NCBI RefSeq assembly: GCF_004379255.2
Contig: NC_056052.1
Span: forward strand, 10,223,708-10,287,707
DNA from: Salvia splendens
Taxonomy: Eukaryota; Streptophyta; Magnoliopsida; Lamiales; Lamiaceae
Reading direction: 5' to 3'
Length of the DNA stretch: 64,000 bases
The number at the start of each line of letters is the position of its first letter. Position 1 is the first letter of the stretch. Below are positions 34,562 to 45,271 of this stretch, one piece after another. The position numbers and the translations under genes are program-made. The notes beneath the pieces are model-generated. The model ran no database searches, was not told the DNA's origin, and saw only the letters and a program-made list of their open reading frames with translations.

Positions 34562-35518
34562 ATGGCCCCTTTCCGACTTACCGCTAGGATGAGAACGTCA
34601 CTGATACAAAGCCCAGAAGATATGATAGAAGAGTACGAGGAATGTGTTATCCGCTTTAATGAAGATCTAGGAGAATTTCTTGCTCGGTTTGGCAAGCTCT
34701 GGAGATGGGCCCACCGGTATGGGGTTGATGATATGGATGGGATTTCACGACTTGTTAGTCTACTACCTTCTACTTGGCAGCAATGGTCTAGGATGATCTC
34801 CAGGGATTATATTTTCTATCGTAGGCCACGCTTTGTGTACACAGGTGATTTCCTCCGCTTCTTAGGGGAAATTCAGTTGTGTTATACTGTTTTCAGACAT
34901 GCTCCTCTAGGGCCATATATATTGCCTGGTGACCCCATCCCAGCAGGAGGATCCATACTTCCGGGTCAGCCGAGTATCATGCCTGGTATGATGCCACCTT
35001 CTCCTTGGCCCATTACTCGGGGACATAAGGCACGATATGAGCCTGAGGCAGGCCCGTCACGACCATTATCAGATGAAAGAAGGTGGTCACCAGTGAGGAT
35101 CCCTGAGGCCCAAGCACCTATGGAACATGCTACAACGACAGACACGTCAGCAAAGAGGCCCAGACGGGGTAAGGCCCCAGCTTGTACTCCTATCGACTTG
35201 AACGATCAGCCAGCTACGGTGGGTATTGGTCGTTTACAGCTTCTATCCGTGACCCCACGCGTATCTCCAGTTGAGGGAACTTCTCCGGTCTCTGTTTACC
35301 ACCCGCCGACTTCAGAGGAGCTCAAGTTTAATGCCTGGATATTTAGTCATTTTGATGAGATGACTCATGGACGATATAGGCCAGGAGGGAGTCGCATGAC
35401 TGCCATTGTCATTAGCAGTTCTGATGATGAAGACTTTGAAGAAGAGCCAGAGGAAGAGCCAGAAGAAGGTCTGACCTGCAAGTCAGAAGCTAGTGTCACG
35501 AAACCTACAACACCTTAG
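34562..35518 (+). CDS. Extra intact ORF between 5' LTR and gag of element G
   Basis: 318 codons with no stop, in the sense direction, 400 bp after the PBS and about 430 bp before gag. Residues 1-110 are mixed and might fold; DLGEFLARFGKLWRWAHRYG and SLLPSTWQQWSRMI recall the helical style of gag capsid fragments, but I do not recognise a family. Residues 115-260 are Pro-rich and disordered with a basic KRPRRGKA (NLS-like). The C-terminus has AIVISSSDDEDFEE, a good match to a SUMO-interacting motif (hydrophobic core followed by Ser and acidic residues), then EEPEEEPEE repeats. Its intactness contrasts with the decayed gag-pol beside it. No function is assigned. Confidence 0.65.
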   Translation: MAPFRLTARMRTSLIQSPEDMIEEYEECVIRFNEDLGEFLARFGKLWRWAHRYGVDDMDGISRLVSLLPSTWQQWSRMISRDYIFYRRPRFVYTGDFLRFLGEIQLCYTVFRHAPLGPYILPGDPIPAGGSILPGQPSIMPGMMPPSPWPITRGHKARYEPEAGPSRPLSDERRWSPVRIPEAQAPMEHATTTDTSAKRPRRGKAPACTPIDLNDQPATVGIGRLQLLSVTPRVSPVEGTSPVSVYHPPTSEELKFNAWIFSHFDEMTHGRYRPGGSRMTAIVISSSDDEDFEEEPEEEPEEGLTCKSEASVTKPTTP

Positions 35519-35951
35519 TAGTAGAGTAGATGTGATCATTGTACTTACCCGAAACAGACCCGTTGTGAGACCGTTCTGTTATGTGTTTTTGTTTTGTGTA
35601 TAGTAGCTACTACTTTTGGTATGATGCATATATGGGTACATGTATTTCATGTTTAGGTTTTGACGATGTTTCGGATGGTAGCATGATGCTTGTAAAACTA
35701 TATTTTGTACAAAAAGTCCTTTTGGTTACCCAAAAAGGCAATTTTCACATATATATAAATGTACATATTTTCAATGACTTCATTATCCTTATTGGTATTG
35801 TTGATTCGATTGTATTGTTGAATAATTTTAGCCCGACACAATACAAATAGCGTTTATTTATTTATTTATTCATTTTATCAATCTAAATGGTTTTATCACA
35901 TATACATATACACGTAAAGACTTATCAAAAAAAATGTTTTCTCAATTTAGA
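35519..35951 (+). other. Spacer between extra ORF and gag of element G
   Basis: About 430 bp, AT-rich, with no convincing frame. It contains ATATATATAAATG and TATTTATTTATTTATTC runs. It could hold a promoter or intron for gag expression, but nothing specific is visible. Confidence 0.4.
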
Positions 35952-36633
35952 ATGCCACCAAGGAGAGTTGGGCGACCTCGAGGGAGAGGGAGAGGAAAAG
36001 GAATTGGAGTAGTGCCACCACCCGAACATGAAGCATTTGAGGAACAACGCGAAATAACTCCACCACCCCCCCCCCCCCACCACCTCTAGTACCGGATCGA
36101 AGAAAAGAAGAGATGTTCTTGAAACAAAAACCACCAATATTTGATGGTATGGGTGATTCGACGAATGCAGAAACTTGGATACGCATAATTGAACGTATTT
36201 TCGACTTATTTCACTTCACAGATCCAGAGCGTTTAATTTGTGTGCCTTTCCAATTAAAAGGGTCAGCAGATTACTGGTGGGAGGTAAGAAAAAAAATAAT
36301 GGGGGCTCAAGAGTTAACTAATATGACCTGGGAGAAATTCAAAGAAGGATTCTATGAGAAATATATTCTCAAAAGTTACCGGAAGAATAAGGAAATGGAA
36401 TTTTATAATCTGAAACAAGGGAGGATGTCAGTAACAGATTACGAGCGTATATTCACTGACATGTCCAGATATGCCCCGGATCAGGTTAACACAGAGGAGA
36501 AAATAGCTGAAAAATTTTGTGGTTATCTTATTCCCCGGATCAGGTTAAGACATGAAATAAGAATGGCACTGGCAAGCCTGGTGGGTTATCTTATTCCGAA
36601 TCTCTTAAACGAGCGCTTGACATTGAGTTAGCA
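35952..36633 (+). pseudogene. gag: Element G gag capsid region
   Basis: It begins MPPRRVGRPRGRGRGKG at 35952 and shifts frame in a poly-C tract (about 36067-36079). It continues as PPIFDGMGDSTNAETWIRIIERIF, CVPFQLKGSADYWWEV, TWEKFKEGFYEKYILKSYRKNKEMEFYNLKQG and YERIFTDMSRYAP, the standard chromovirus gag capsid. Near the end GYLIP is duplicated and the frame is lost again before the nucleocapsid part. Confidence 0.85.
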
Positions 36634-37020
36634 ATGCCAGTAGAGAAACCTATGCCTAGTGTACCACCGCCACGTGCTCAAATTCAAAGTCCAGGAGACA
36701 AAAGAAAGTGGGATGGTAATCGAACTCAGTATGAACAAAAGAAACCATGGTATGGCCAAGATCGTACGCAGAACTTTCTGAGACAGTCTACTTTCAATTC
36801 AGCGGGAGGCCGGCCAAGTCCCATTCCATGCTCCAATTGTAACAAGATACATAATGGGATATGTAGAGCCGGGACTGAAGCTTGTTATAAATGTGGTAAA
36901 ATTGGTCATTTTGCTAAAGATTGTCTAACCAAGTCTTATGGAAGGGGTACAGGACCCTATCCACTAGGACAACACTCCCTGCTACGGGCGGTAAATGCAC
37001 AACCTCAGAAAGGTCAGCAA
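36634..37020 (+). pseudogene. gag: Element G gag nucleocapsid with zinc knuckle
   Basis: Continues gag in another frame: MPVEKPMPSVPPP..., basic linker, CSNCNKIHNGIC, then a CCHC zinc knuckle CYKCGKIGHFAKDC (about residues 83-96). Stops with TAA at 37021. The CX2CX4HX4C spacing is intact, so RNA binding by this fragment would be expected if it were expressed. Confidence 0.85.
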
Positions 37021-37023
37021 TAA

Positions 37024-37293
37024 CCCCCACGATGTCCGCAACACCATCAAGTGAGGCTCCCAACACAGGCCAGGGCCTACGCACTGAGGCGGGGGCAGCC
37101 TGATGGAGAAAAAGGAAATCTGGCAGGTATGGCCATGCTACTTGACATGCCTGTCATTTTGTTATTTGATACTGACGCTTCACATTCTTTCATATCGGAC
37201 TCTTGTGTTGATACCTTGAAACTGCGTACTGAACAAGCTGAATATAAAATTAAGGTAACCTCACCCGTCGGAGGAATTATAGAAATCACTTGA
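37024..37293 (+). pseudogene. pol: Element G protease
   Basis: RAYALRRGQPDGEKGN..., then LFDTDASHSFISDSCV in place of the usual DTGASHSFI: the glycine after the catalytic Asp-Thr is Asp here. An in-frame TGA follows GGIIEIT at 37291. Downstream text ([30 protein letters not shown]) continues the protease C-terminus in the next segment. The altered active site and stop make it inactive. Confidence 0.8.
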
Positions 37294-37317
37294 ACTTGCT
37301 CGAACATAGAAGTTTTA

Positions 37318-38600
37318 TTGGGGGAACATAGGATCCTAGTTAGTAATTTGAAGGTCTTGAAAATGTGTGATGTTGACCTTATACTAGGAATGGATTGGTT
37401 GGCCGAAAACCATGTCACCATCCAATGCAAAGAGAGAAAAATTTTCTTTCAAAACACAAGCGAAGAACGAACAAGCTTCTATGGGGTCAGCATGAATAAA
37501 CGAAAATCCATAATCTCTGCCTTACAAGAAACAACATTAATAAGAAAAGGGTATCTCGCTTACCTCGTTTACCTGAACGAGGAACATAAGAAAAAAATAG
37601 AAATCGGGGATGTGAACGTCATGTGTGAGTTTCCAGACGTGTTTCCTGATGTTCTACCTGGGTTACCACCTGATAGACAACTGGAATTTAACATTGATTT
37701 GGAACCTGGATCTGCCCCAATATCGAAAGCACCATACCGGATGGCGGCAAAGGAATTAGGAGAACTCAAGATACAGTTACAGGAACTCATGGATCTAGGC
37801 TTTATTAGACCTAGCACTTCACCATGGGGAGCTCCTGTAATCTTTGTCAAAAAGAAAGATGGATCGCTAAGAATGTGTATTGACTATCGGGAACTGAACA
37901 AGCTAACACTTAAGACTAAATACCCATTGCCGAGGATAGACGATTTGTTCGATCAGCTCAGAGGTGCTAGTGTATTCTCCAAAATGGATTTAAGATCTGG
38001 CTATCATCAGTTAAAGATTCGGCCAGAAGATGTACCCAAAACGACTTTTCGCACCCGATATGGTCACTATGAATTTTTAGTAATGCCTTTTGGATTGACT
38101 AATGCCCCTGCTGTATTTATGGATCTCATGAATCGCATATTTCATCCCTATCTGGATAAGTTCGTCTTGGTCTTCATAGACGATATACTCATCTACTCGA
38201 AGGGTGTAAAGGAACATGAAGAACATCTCAGAGTTGCATTAGAAACCTGAGGACTGAAAAGCTCTATGCAAAATTTAGCAAATGTGAATTTTGGCTAAAT
38301 GAGGTGAACTTCCTTGGACACTTGGTAACTGCGGAAGGCATTCGAGTAGATTCGGCAAAAGTGGAGGCTATACAAAAGAGGAAATCACCAACCACCCCTA
38401 ATGAAATTCGAAGCTTCCTTGGGTTGGCCGGCTACTACATAAGGTTCATTGAAGGTTTCTCCAAGATTGCTAGGCCAATGACGCAACAACTTAAAAAGGG
38501 CATCAAGTTTGTGTGGACATCAGAATGCGAACACAGTTTCCGACTACTGAAGGAAAAACTAACAACAGCTCCGGTGTTAGCAGTCCCTGAATCATGAACA
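37318..38600 (+). pseudogene. pol: Element G reverse transcriptase
   Basis: [10 protein letters not shown] (protease end), [46 protein letters not shown] in segments, [57 protein letters not shown] and [10 protein letters not shown] (catalytic DD). There is a frameshift at about 38250 (VALET), resuming as [21 protein letters not shown] and [22 protein letters not shown], with a TGA after VPES at 38595. All Ty3/gypsy RT blocks are present and in order. Confidence 0.9.
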
Positions 38601-38999
38601 AACTATGTAGTTTACACTGATGCCTCAAAGAATGGGTTGGGTTGTGTGTTGATGCAAAATGGGAAAGTAATTGCTTATGCGTCACGGCAACTGAGGCCCC
38701 AAGATATGAATTACCCAACGCATGATTTGGAATTAGCCGCGGTAGTACATGCTCTGAAAATATGGAGGTACCACCTTTATGGAGTTCGATGTGAGATTTT
38801 CACTGATCATAAAAGTCTCAAATACTTCTTTGAACAAAAGGAATTGAATATGCGACAGAGAAGATGGCTTGAATTAGTGAAAGATTACGATTGTGGCATA
38901 AACTACCACCCAGGCAAGGCTAATGTGGTAGCCGATGCTCTTAGTCGAAAATCTCATCAATTGGCAGTGGTGATCACTTAAGAAGAAGAACTATGGTGA
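38601..38999 (+). pseudogene. pol: Element G RNase H
   Basis: [60 protein letters not shown] and [12 protein letters not shown] are the RNase H blocks of Ty3/gypsy elements, with catalytic Asp (TDAS), Glu (DLELA) and Asp (TDHKS). Bounded by stops at 38595 and 38979. Confidence 0.88.
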
Positions 39000-39011
39000 G
39001 AATTTGACAAA

Positions 39012-39813
39012 ATGGGGCTGGAAGTAGTACAACCACCTGAAACAGTGGAAGCAAGGATTTCCACCTTAGTGATGGAACCAGATTTGAGAACTCAAATTAT
39101 AAATGCACAAAGACAAGATGACATCATGGAAAAGATTCGAGCAAAAGTACGATCTGGTGATGAAAAAATTTTTAAAGAAGAAACAGACAATGCTCTCACC
39201 TTCGATGGAAGAATCTGTGTGCCAAATAATGACGAGCTCATAAATAAGATTTTGAGTGAAGCTCATGACACACCGTATACTGCCCATCCAGGGAGCACCA
39301 AGATGTATCAAGACTTGAAAAAAGAAATTTTGGTGGGATGGTACGAAAAGAAGCGTTACCATGGTCGTGGAAAGATGCCTAGCATGCCAGCAAGTTAAGG
39401 CATTGCACCAACGACCTTATGGGAAATTGCAACCTTTAGAAATCCCTGAGTGGAAATGGGATCATATAACAATGGACTTTATAATAGGTCTGCCTAAAAC
39501 CAAACAAGGACATACCACTATCTGGGTTATCGTTGACCGCCTTACCAAGTGTGCTCATTTCATTCCCATTCACATCACTTATGGGTCAGAGAAGTTAGCT
39601 CAGTTGTATGTCCAAGAGATCATACGCCTGCATGGAATCCCGATAACAATCACATCGGATCGAGATCCGAAACTCACCTCAAAGGTTTGGAAAAGCTTGC
39701 AGAAGAAACTGGGCTTAATACTAAATTTTAGCACAGCATTTCATCCACAAACGGATGGACAGTTAGAAAGAACGATTCAGGCCCTAGAACGATTCAGAAA
39801 CAAATTCGATTGA
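39012..39813 (+). pseudogene. pol: Element G integrase zinc finger and core, internally deleted
   Basis: SEAHDTPYTAHPGSTKMYQDL supplies the HH pair; a frameshift near 39360 precedes CLACQQVK (CC pair). The core has WDHITMDFIIGLP (Asp), ITSDRDPKLTS (Asp) and [11 protein letters not shown] (Glu), all three catalytic residues. After [10 protein letters not shown] the frame stops. About 100-120 residues normally between the DDE glutamate and the GPY/F module are missing, so the next block follows directly. Confidence 0.87.
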
Positions 39814-40301
39814 GAATCAAGGAGGCACAAGATCGGAAAAAGTCTTATGTCGATGCACGTCGGACGAAGTTGAAGTTTAACATCGGAGATAAGGTGTTTT
39901 TGAAGGTATCTCCTTCTAAAGGGATTACTAGGTTTGGAATCAAAGGAAAATTGAAGCCACGTTTCATCGGGCCTTACGAGATTCTTGACGAAGTAGGTCC
40001 GGTGGCATATCGTTTGGCATTACCACCAAGCCTTGAGAATGTACACAACGTGTTTCATGTATCTCAACTCCGGAAATATGTTTATGACCCGAAGCACATA
40101 ATCCACTATGAAGAGGTTAGTCTAACACCAGATTTAAACTATGAAGAGAAACTTATAGCTATCCTTGATCAAAAGATACAACAGTTACGGAATAAGTCAA
40201 TATCAGCAGTGAAAGTTTTGTGGAATCACCATGGACAAGAAGAGGCAACATGGGAGTTAGAGGAGAAAATGAGAGAACAATACACAGAAATGTTTATGTA
40301 A
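39814..40301 (+). pseudogene. pol: Element G integrase C-terminus with chromodomain-type tail
   Basis: [48 protein letters not shown] (GPY/F module), [12 protein letters not shown], and [23 protein letters not shown], the chromodomain-like end of Tekay/Del integrases. It ends at the stop 40299-40301, 46 bp before the LTR. Near-identical to 32451-32826. Confidence 0.87.
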
Positions 40302-40333
40302 GAAACAACAAATTTCGGGACGAAATTTTTTTT

Positions 40334-40347
40334 GAAGGAGGAGAGGA
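40334..40347 (+). promoter_or_regulatory. Element G polypurine tract
   Basis: TGAAGGAGGAGAGGA immediately before the 3' LTR; the same tract precedes the 5' LTR at about 32858-32871, from the upstream copy. Confidence 0.85.
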
Positions 40348-41630
40348 TGTGACGACCCGAACTTTTGATATTATAAATGTAAGAAGTGACGGCTAAATAT
40401 GTATATGTCCCTCTTTTTCCCAACTTTTAAAAAAATATATAATAAATATAAATAAACTAATTAATAAAAGAATATTAATTTATTCCAAGTATAGCTTTGA
40501 TGAGTCAAAAGTAGGTTATATTAGTCATTTTGTTGACTAATCAAAGCTAAGAAAGTAGGCTTGGTTAGTAAATAGTACGTGTCATGAATTGTACATAAAG
40601 TTACCAATGAACACTTATATATATATGATCTTCTGTTACACCTCTTTGATGTTTTAAAAAAAAAAGAGATTACACCACTTCATAAAATTCACACCTACAC
40701 TAAAACATACGTCGGGTTTTGAAGTGAAACAAAAAGCAACACAAAGAAGGGAGATTTACGAAGAAAGTAACGACGGAAAACGAAGGATCTTTTCCTAATA
40801 GTTGGAAAGTAAATAAGGTGAGCTTTCCATCCTACATATTAATGTGGATAAAAATTGCAAAGTAATTTCGAGATAAGTTATGTTGAAAATCCAAATTTAT
40901 GCTCGTCAATATTATTGTCCCGTCATAAATGATTTATGCCTATCTGCCTTGGTTATGTCAAATATGTTATAATCGAATTCGGGTTCAAGTAAGGCCGCAA
41001 ACCTTGCTTGGACTAGTGTACACAAATGGACCGTGAGCCGTTGGCCGGTCATGTGACCGTCGTGGAAGGTGGCCACCTTCCCGGTACACAAATGTTAAGA
41101 TATGGTAAAGGAACTTAGACCGCGGTTGAACATAGAATTTTAGCAAGCTCGGGCCTTTTAAGTAAAAAAATCCATGAGTGTTGCTGTAATGACGTGACAA
41201 TATTTTCAAATGTATAATTGTATCTTTCGGCATTGTGTTCACTGAGTACTCCTGTACTCAGCTCTGTATGTATTTCTAAATGTGTAGGTTGAGCTGCAAA
41301 ACAGTGAAGCAAGGGTGTTGAGAGAAAGTTCTTTTGAGTTTGATCTAGTAAGACCTCCGAGGTTTATGTCTCTATACATGAAACTGTGTTGTTTACTTCT
41401 GCTGTGAAAGCTATAACTACTAATCCTATTTTGTATCATAACGCTATCTTTTGATCCTATATTACTCCTACTCAAGTATTCCAGGATGTATACATGATAT
41501 TTTGATAATCTCCCGGTTGAATCTGTACTTGTTATTGCTCATCCCTATTTCTCATCCCCACTTCTCTTAACCCTTCCCTTTAGTCACGAATTTCCATACT
41601 ATACTATCCTTAGGTAGTGCGGGCGTGACA
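40348..41630 (+). repeat. Element G 3' LTR
   Basis: 1,283 bp, TGTGACGACC...GGGCGTGACA. Nearly identical to 32872-34151. The following 5 bp are TTTCA; the partner duplication would be at the lost left end of the tandem. Confidence 0.88.
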
Positions 41631-41817
41631 TTTCATGTTTAAGCTGAGTGTTTTGATTGTTTAATCTACTGGATCTGAGTTTTACTTTTGATTTCTGCGT
41701 GATTTCGAAGAAAATTATGGATGAAGTTTTTAAGTGTGTTTAGATCTGAGAGTTAATTTGTGATTTCTGCATGATCATGGTTTAGTTTCTTATTTACGTA
41801 GGTGCAATTTACTTTTT

Positions 41818-41933
41818 TTTATAATAAACTCCTATAGAAAGGAGAAAATTACAATTGATGTCAAGAGGGCTCGAACTCAGCACCTCTTACAAGAATGTCT
41901 AAGCTCATTGCCGCTAGGACAAAGGCTCTGGAC
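41818..41933 (-). mobile_element. tRNA-derived SINE with 13-bp target duplication
   Basis: On the minus strand: GGTCCAGAGCC..., an A-box-like TAGCGGCAATGAG, a B-box-like GAGTTCGAGCCC, then an AT-rich tail ending in an A run. Flanked by CAATTTACTTTTT at 41805-41817 and 41934-41946. Length of about 116 bp is short for a plant SINE, so it may be 5'- or 3'-trimmed. Confidence 0.8.
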
Positions 41934-42338
41934 CAATTTACTTTTTAGGAGTAGATTTAAGTTTACGAGTTGTTATGATAGTTTTGTTATTCGAAAAGGT
42001 TCAGATCTGAATATGCTCTGTTTTTTCATGTTGATTTTGTGAAGAAGATGAAGTTGTTAGAAAAGTTTTACCTTATCGTATGTTTTGCAGGTGACTGGCT
42101 GTCGTTCGTTTTATTCTGTTTGGCTATTTCAGGAAATATTAGTATGAGTTGATCAAGTAAATTTTAGTCTCGTTTAGTAAGTGGATCCGGTTTGGTTAGT
42201 TTAGTCTCTCAAGTCAAGTAGTTTAACTTTACCCACCCCGTAAAGCGTGGCTGCGGCCATTCCCATTCGTGACCGCAACAAATGTAAAACACATCGTCTC
42301 TGTGGGATCGATCCTTACCTCCCTATACTAGTTAATAG

Positions 42339-42525
42339 CAGGGACGGAACCAGAAATTCTATATAGATGGGGCAAAAATACACATGAAGATATTTTAAGG
42401 ATTAGAGAAGGGGCAAATATAAGGGATATTTCCAAAAATTTCAAATTATGATCAAAATAGTATAAATGATTTTTTTTTTACGTGGGGCATTTGCCCCTTG
42501 TGAGTCTAATATAGATCCGTCCCTG
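42339..42525. mobile_element. Small hAT-type MITE with 8-bp target duplication
   Basis: 187 bp, CAGGGACGGAACC...GATCCGTCCCTG, inverted termini, flanked by GTTAATAG at 42331-42338 and 42526-42533. Terminus and 8-bp duplication are those of hAT elements. No coding capacity. Confidence 0.88.
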
Positions 42526-42570
42526 GTTAATAGTATTGTGGGTTAAGGTTTTGAAACGCTTTTTTTTAGT

Positions 42571-42952
42571 CTCTCCGTTTGCGCACTGAAGCTGGATTAA
42601 GTCGAGTTAATCAGTTGACTTTCCACTGGATCCACTCACCGATATCCGCATATAAGAGGACATACTCTTGGCTAGCTGGATCAGTTCAACAATCTAACTT
42701 GAGCAATTCACAACGATACAGCAGACAAAGGAGAACACAAAGAGAAGACTCGAGCTTTTTCACTGCTCCTAATAACCGTAGAACCAACTCCCAAGTGCTT
42801 CTAATGACTCTATCCATTTCACTACGATCTCATTCCCAATGGTCACTTCATTTTATCAGCTGCTTTGGCTAAGATGAGAATTCAACCATTTTAACAATGA
42901 CAATGTGTATCTTTTTCTGTTGGTATTCACCTCGAATGCACATGGTTTTTAC
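42571..42952. other. Unassigned spacer left of the hAT element
   Basis: About 380 bp with no recognised element. It has LTR-like wording (GCATATAAGAGGACATACTC, near 42650) suggesting a TATA region, and an unsupported short frame. I see no gene in it. Confidence 0.3.
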
Positions 42953-44161
42953 TAGGGATGTCAATATAACCCGGAACCCGCGGGCTGGCCCGAATAACAC
43001 GATAAAAATACAGGGTTAGGGTCGCAATTTTGCAGCCCAGATTTAAAATCAAGACGTTCGGGTTGTCGGTTAGGCGGGCTGACCCGTTCGGGTTGTCGGG
43101 TCAGCCCATCGGGTTGAGGGTTTTTGGACTGCGCACAGTCTTTGTAATGGGCATATTTTTTTCTACAAAGCTCTGATTGAGGTGTACAAGATACCCACAC
43201 GAAGCTCTTTCGAAGACGAAGAGAGTGATATGCATTAGGGCCTTATCGGACTTCAAGGTTGTGCACATCCACATATTTTGTGTACATTTTTCTAATGCAT
43301 TTTCTATTAATTCTCAACAAACATATAAACATACCAAAATATAGAAATATAACCAAATTCATCCAAGACAACTCTCTAATACCATGCAAAATCCAAATAC
43401 GTCAACCGACTATATAAGATCACGAAAAAAATCATTATGTTGTTCATTGATTCATAAATACTCATATATAAAAGCTTTCTTTAGTATATTTCTAATATAA
43501 TAGTGCAAAGTGTTTTGGCGCCGCTTCGTCATTGAATTATGTGTACTTTGAAGATAATAAATTAGTATTTGACTTTTTTACAGCTAGAATAAATTAAATT
43601 TGACCAATCATTATTCAAGAAACTTTAGAGTTAATCCCATTAGCTATCATCTTAATAATTCACTCTTCAACAATTCAAAATATTTTTGTTACATCTACGC
43701 TCCACCTCTCACGTTATGAAAATTTTATTCGGTTTTCTAAGATTTGATTTATGTTTGAATTTTAAAACAAAGTATTGATTTATGTTTTAAATACATAAAC
43801 ATAAACATACTATTGATAGATATTTTGTAAATAATTACGTAAATATGTAATGAATATGTTATTTTAGAAAAACATAATCTTTTTTTTAAAAATTAAAGAA
43901 AATAAAAATACGCATTTCATTGTTGCATGACTAATTAAAAATAAGTATATAATTAAAGAAAATTAAAAATACGGATTATTTTTTCAAAAATATTTAAAAA
44001 ACTAAAATACGCATTGGCCCGCCCGAATAACGCGATGGGTAAGCCTGAAACCCGAAGGGTTATTAGGGTTGAACTTTTATAACCTAAAAAAATCATAACC
44101 TGAATAACCCATACCCGAATGGGCCGAAAATCCAAACGGATTGGCCCGATTGACATCCCTA
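42953..44161. mobile_element. Non-autonomous hAT element with 8-bp target duplication
   Basis: 1,209 bp bounded by perfect 13-bp inverted repeats TAGGGATGTCAAT / ATTGACATCCCTA and by GTTTTTAC at 42945-42952 and 44162-44169. Both subterminal zones are rich in short CCCGAA/TTCGGG and GGCCCG repeats (43000-43110 and 44005-44145), as usual for transposase-binding subterminal repeats in hAT elements. The interior is AT-rich without a transposase frame. Confidence 0.9.
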
Positions 44162-44724
44162 GTTTTTACCATCTCAATGCCCAACTGTTGGGGTTTGGTG
44201 GCCCATGTACAGCGGAAGACTTGCATAAAACAAATAAATCAGATATATGATATATTTTTATAGATTATGAGAGCAATTAATCACATGTTATACAATCAAT
44301 TGCATACAATAACTCACATAATTCATGCTCAAGGAAATAAAACCCTAATTCATGAATTCCTACATTTTAGAATTACCGATTTGATTCTCCAAAGAATCGT
44401 CGGCTGCTTTGTTGGGGTTTGGCGCCCCTTGCACAGCGGAAGACTTGCATAAACAAATAATTCAATTTAAAAGAATTCCAATTTTAATTCAATTCCAATT
44501 TTGTGTACCAAACGGAGCCTGCATGTATTGAAGACTGAGGATTTGATAAGTTGATTATCCACTAATTGGTGGCCTATCTTATTAAGTTCGATAAACTGTT
44601 AATCGATAACTAAAATTTCAGTTTTTATTTCATTTCATTTCATTTATTGTACGAGGAAAATTTCAATTATCAGTTACGAAGAATTATGACTATAGAACTT
44701 AAAAAAACAGGATTGATAAGTCGA
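43336..44724. repeat. Segmental duplication, copy 1
   Basis: Collinear with 61970-63362 from inside the hAT element, through its right terminus and the flanking GTTTTTAC, to TTGATAAGTCGA. Because the second copy includes flank as well as element, this is a duplication of genomic DNA rather than an independent transposition. Confidence 0.88.
44186..44462. repeat. Direct repeats TGTTGGGGTTTGG..., possible LTR/TRIM remnant
   Basis: About 50 bp beginning TGTTGGGGTTTGG and containing ACAGCGGAAGACTTGCATAAA occurs at 44186 and again at 44410, 224 bp apart. The TGTTGG start is typical of Copia-type LTRs. No PBS, PPT or coding sequence is evident between them, so this is at most a remnant. The same pair is in the duplicate at 62838 and 63066. 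Confidence 0.4.
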
Positions 44725-45271
44725 TTAGAGAAAAAAGAGTTTCCAAAATTAGAAATTCAATATTCTTGTGGGACGGATTAAAAAGGAAGGTTGCATATTC
44801 TTGTGGGACGGATATAAATACTACTCCCTCTATTCCACAATAGTTAAGTCATTTTGCTATTTTGGTACATTATATTATAGTTGAGTCATTTCTTTTCTAG
44901 CAAAAAACAACACACTTCTTCTCTCTTATTTTACTCTCTCTTCATCTCTCTATTTTTTTATTTCTTACTTTATTTTTTCTTTATTTCACTCACTTAGATG
45001 AAAATGAGAAAGATGAAGATGGGGTGAAGAACCTTAGAAACCATGATATGAACGAGTACTTTAAAAAATTTATCACTATCTATTTTTTGTGTGATGCATG
45101 GTATCGCTATATTATTCGTATTTATAGACTGAGTTTGGCACAAGATACGAATAGATATAGAAGAAGTCAAAGGAGTAGAATTATAATTTGTGGGTTTATA
45201 TCATCGTTAATTGAATTACATTGACTTGAAACATTTTGCGTAGAATATCGATTAATGATGGAGAGAGGGAG
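44725..45271. mobile_element. Stowaway-like MITE remnants
   Basis: 44734-44820 is the right half of the MITE type complete at 46679-46893 (shared AGAGTTTCCAAAATTAGAAATT). From 44824 (CTCCCTCTATTCC after TA) the left ~175 bp matches the MITE at 46904-47133. The remainder to about 45271 (GAGAGAGGGAG) is unrelated. Either a related element with a different centre or a chimera. Confidence 0.5.

Larger units (their letters stand above)
32441..41630 (+). mobile_element. Element G: Tekay/Del-type chromovirus with upstream partial copy
   Basis: Structure on the plus strand: partial integrase tail, LTR (32872-34151), PBS, extra ORF, gag with zinc knuckle, protease, RT, RNase H, integrase, chromodomain-type tail, PPT, LTR (40348-41630). 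By eye the two LTRs differ at only about a dozen positions in 1.28 kb (about 1%), so the insertion is fairly young, yet gag-pol already has many stops and frameshifts and a deletion in integrase. The PBS is initiator tRNA-Met type. The integrase-LTR-internal-LTR order shows a tandem arrangement (LTR shared between two copies). Confidence 0.88.
41631..42570 (+). repeat. Element H: decayed LTR with SINE and hAT MITE insertions
   Basis: The stretch ends with TCTCTGTGGGATCGATCCTTACCTCC-like U5 text (42296-42330, shown as shorter pieces) and CCCTATACTAG, similar to the U5 of the A family, and has AGATCTGAG/GTGATTTCTGC blocks like A-family LTRs. It is on the plus strand and too diverged to place its ends. 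Element G inserted at its left side; a SINE (41818-41933) and a small hAT MITE (42339-42525) sit inside. Confidence 0.5.

Noticed and set aside
41880..41933. Genuine tRNA gene on the minus strand
   Set aside because: Box-like sequences are present but the anticodon and acceptor arms do not form, and the target duplication plus A-rich tail mark a SINE.
44163..44186. Second independent hAT insertion at 62814
   Set aside because: The same flank and downstream sequence follow both copies, so one arose by DNA duplication.
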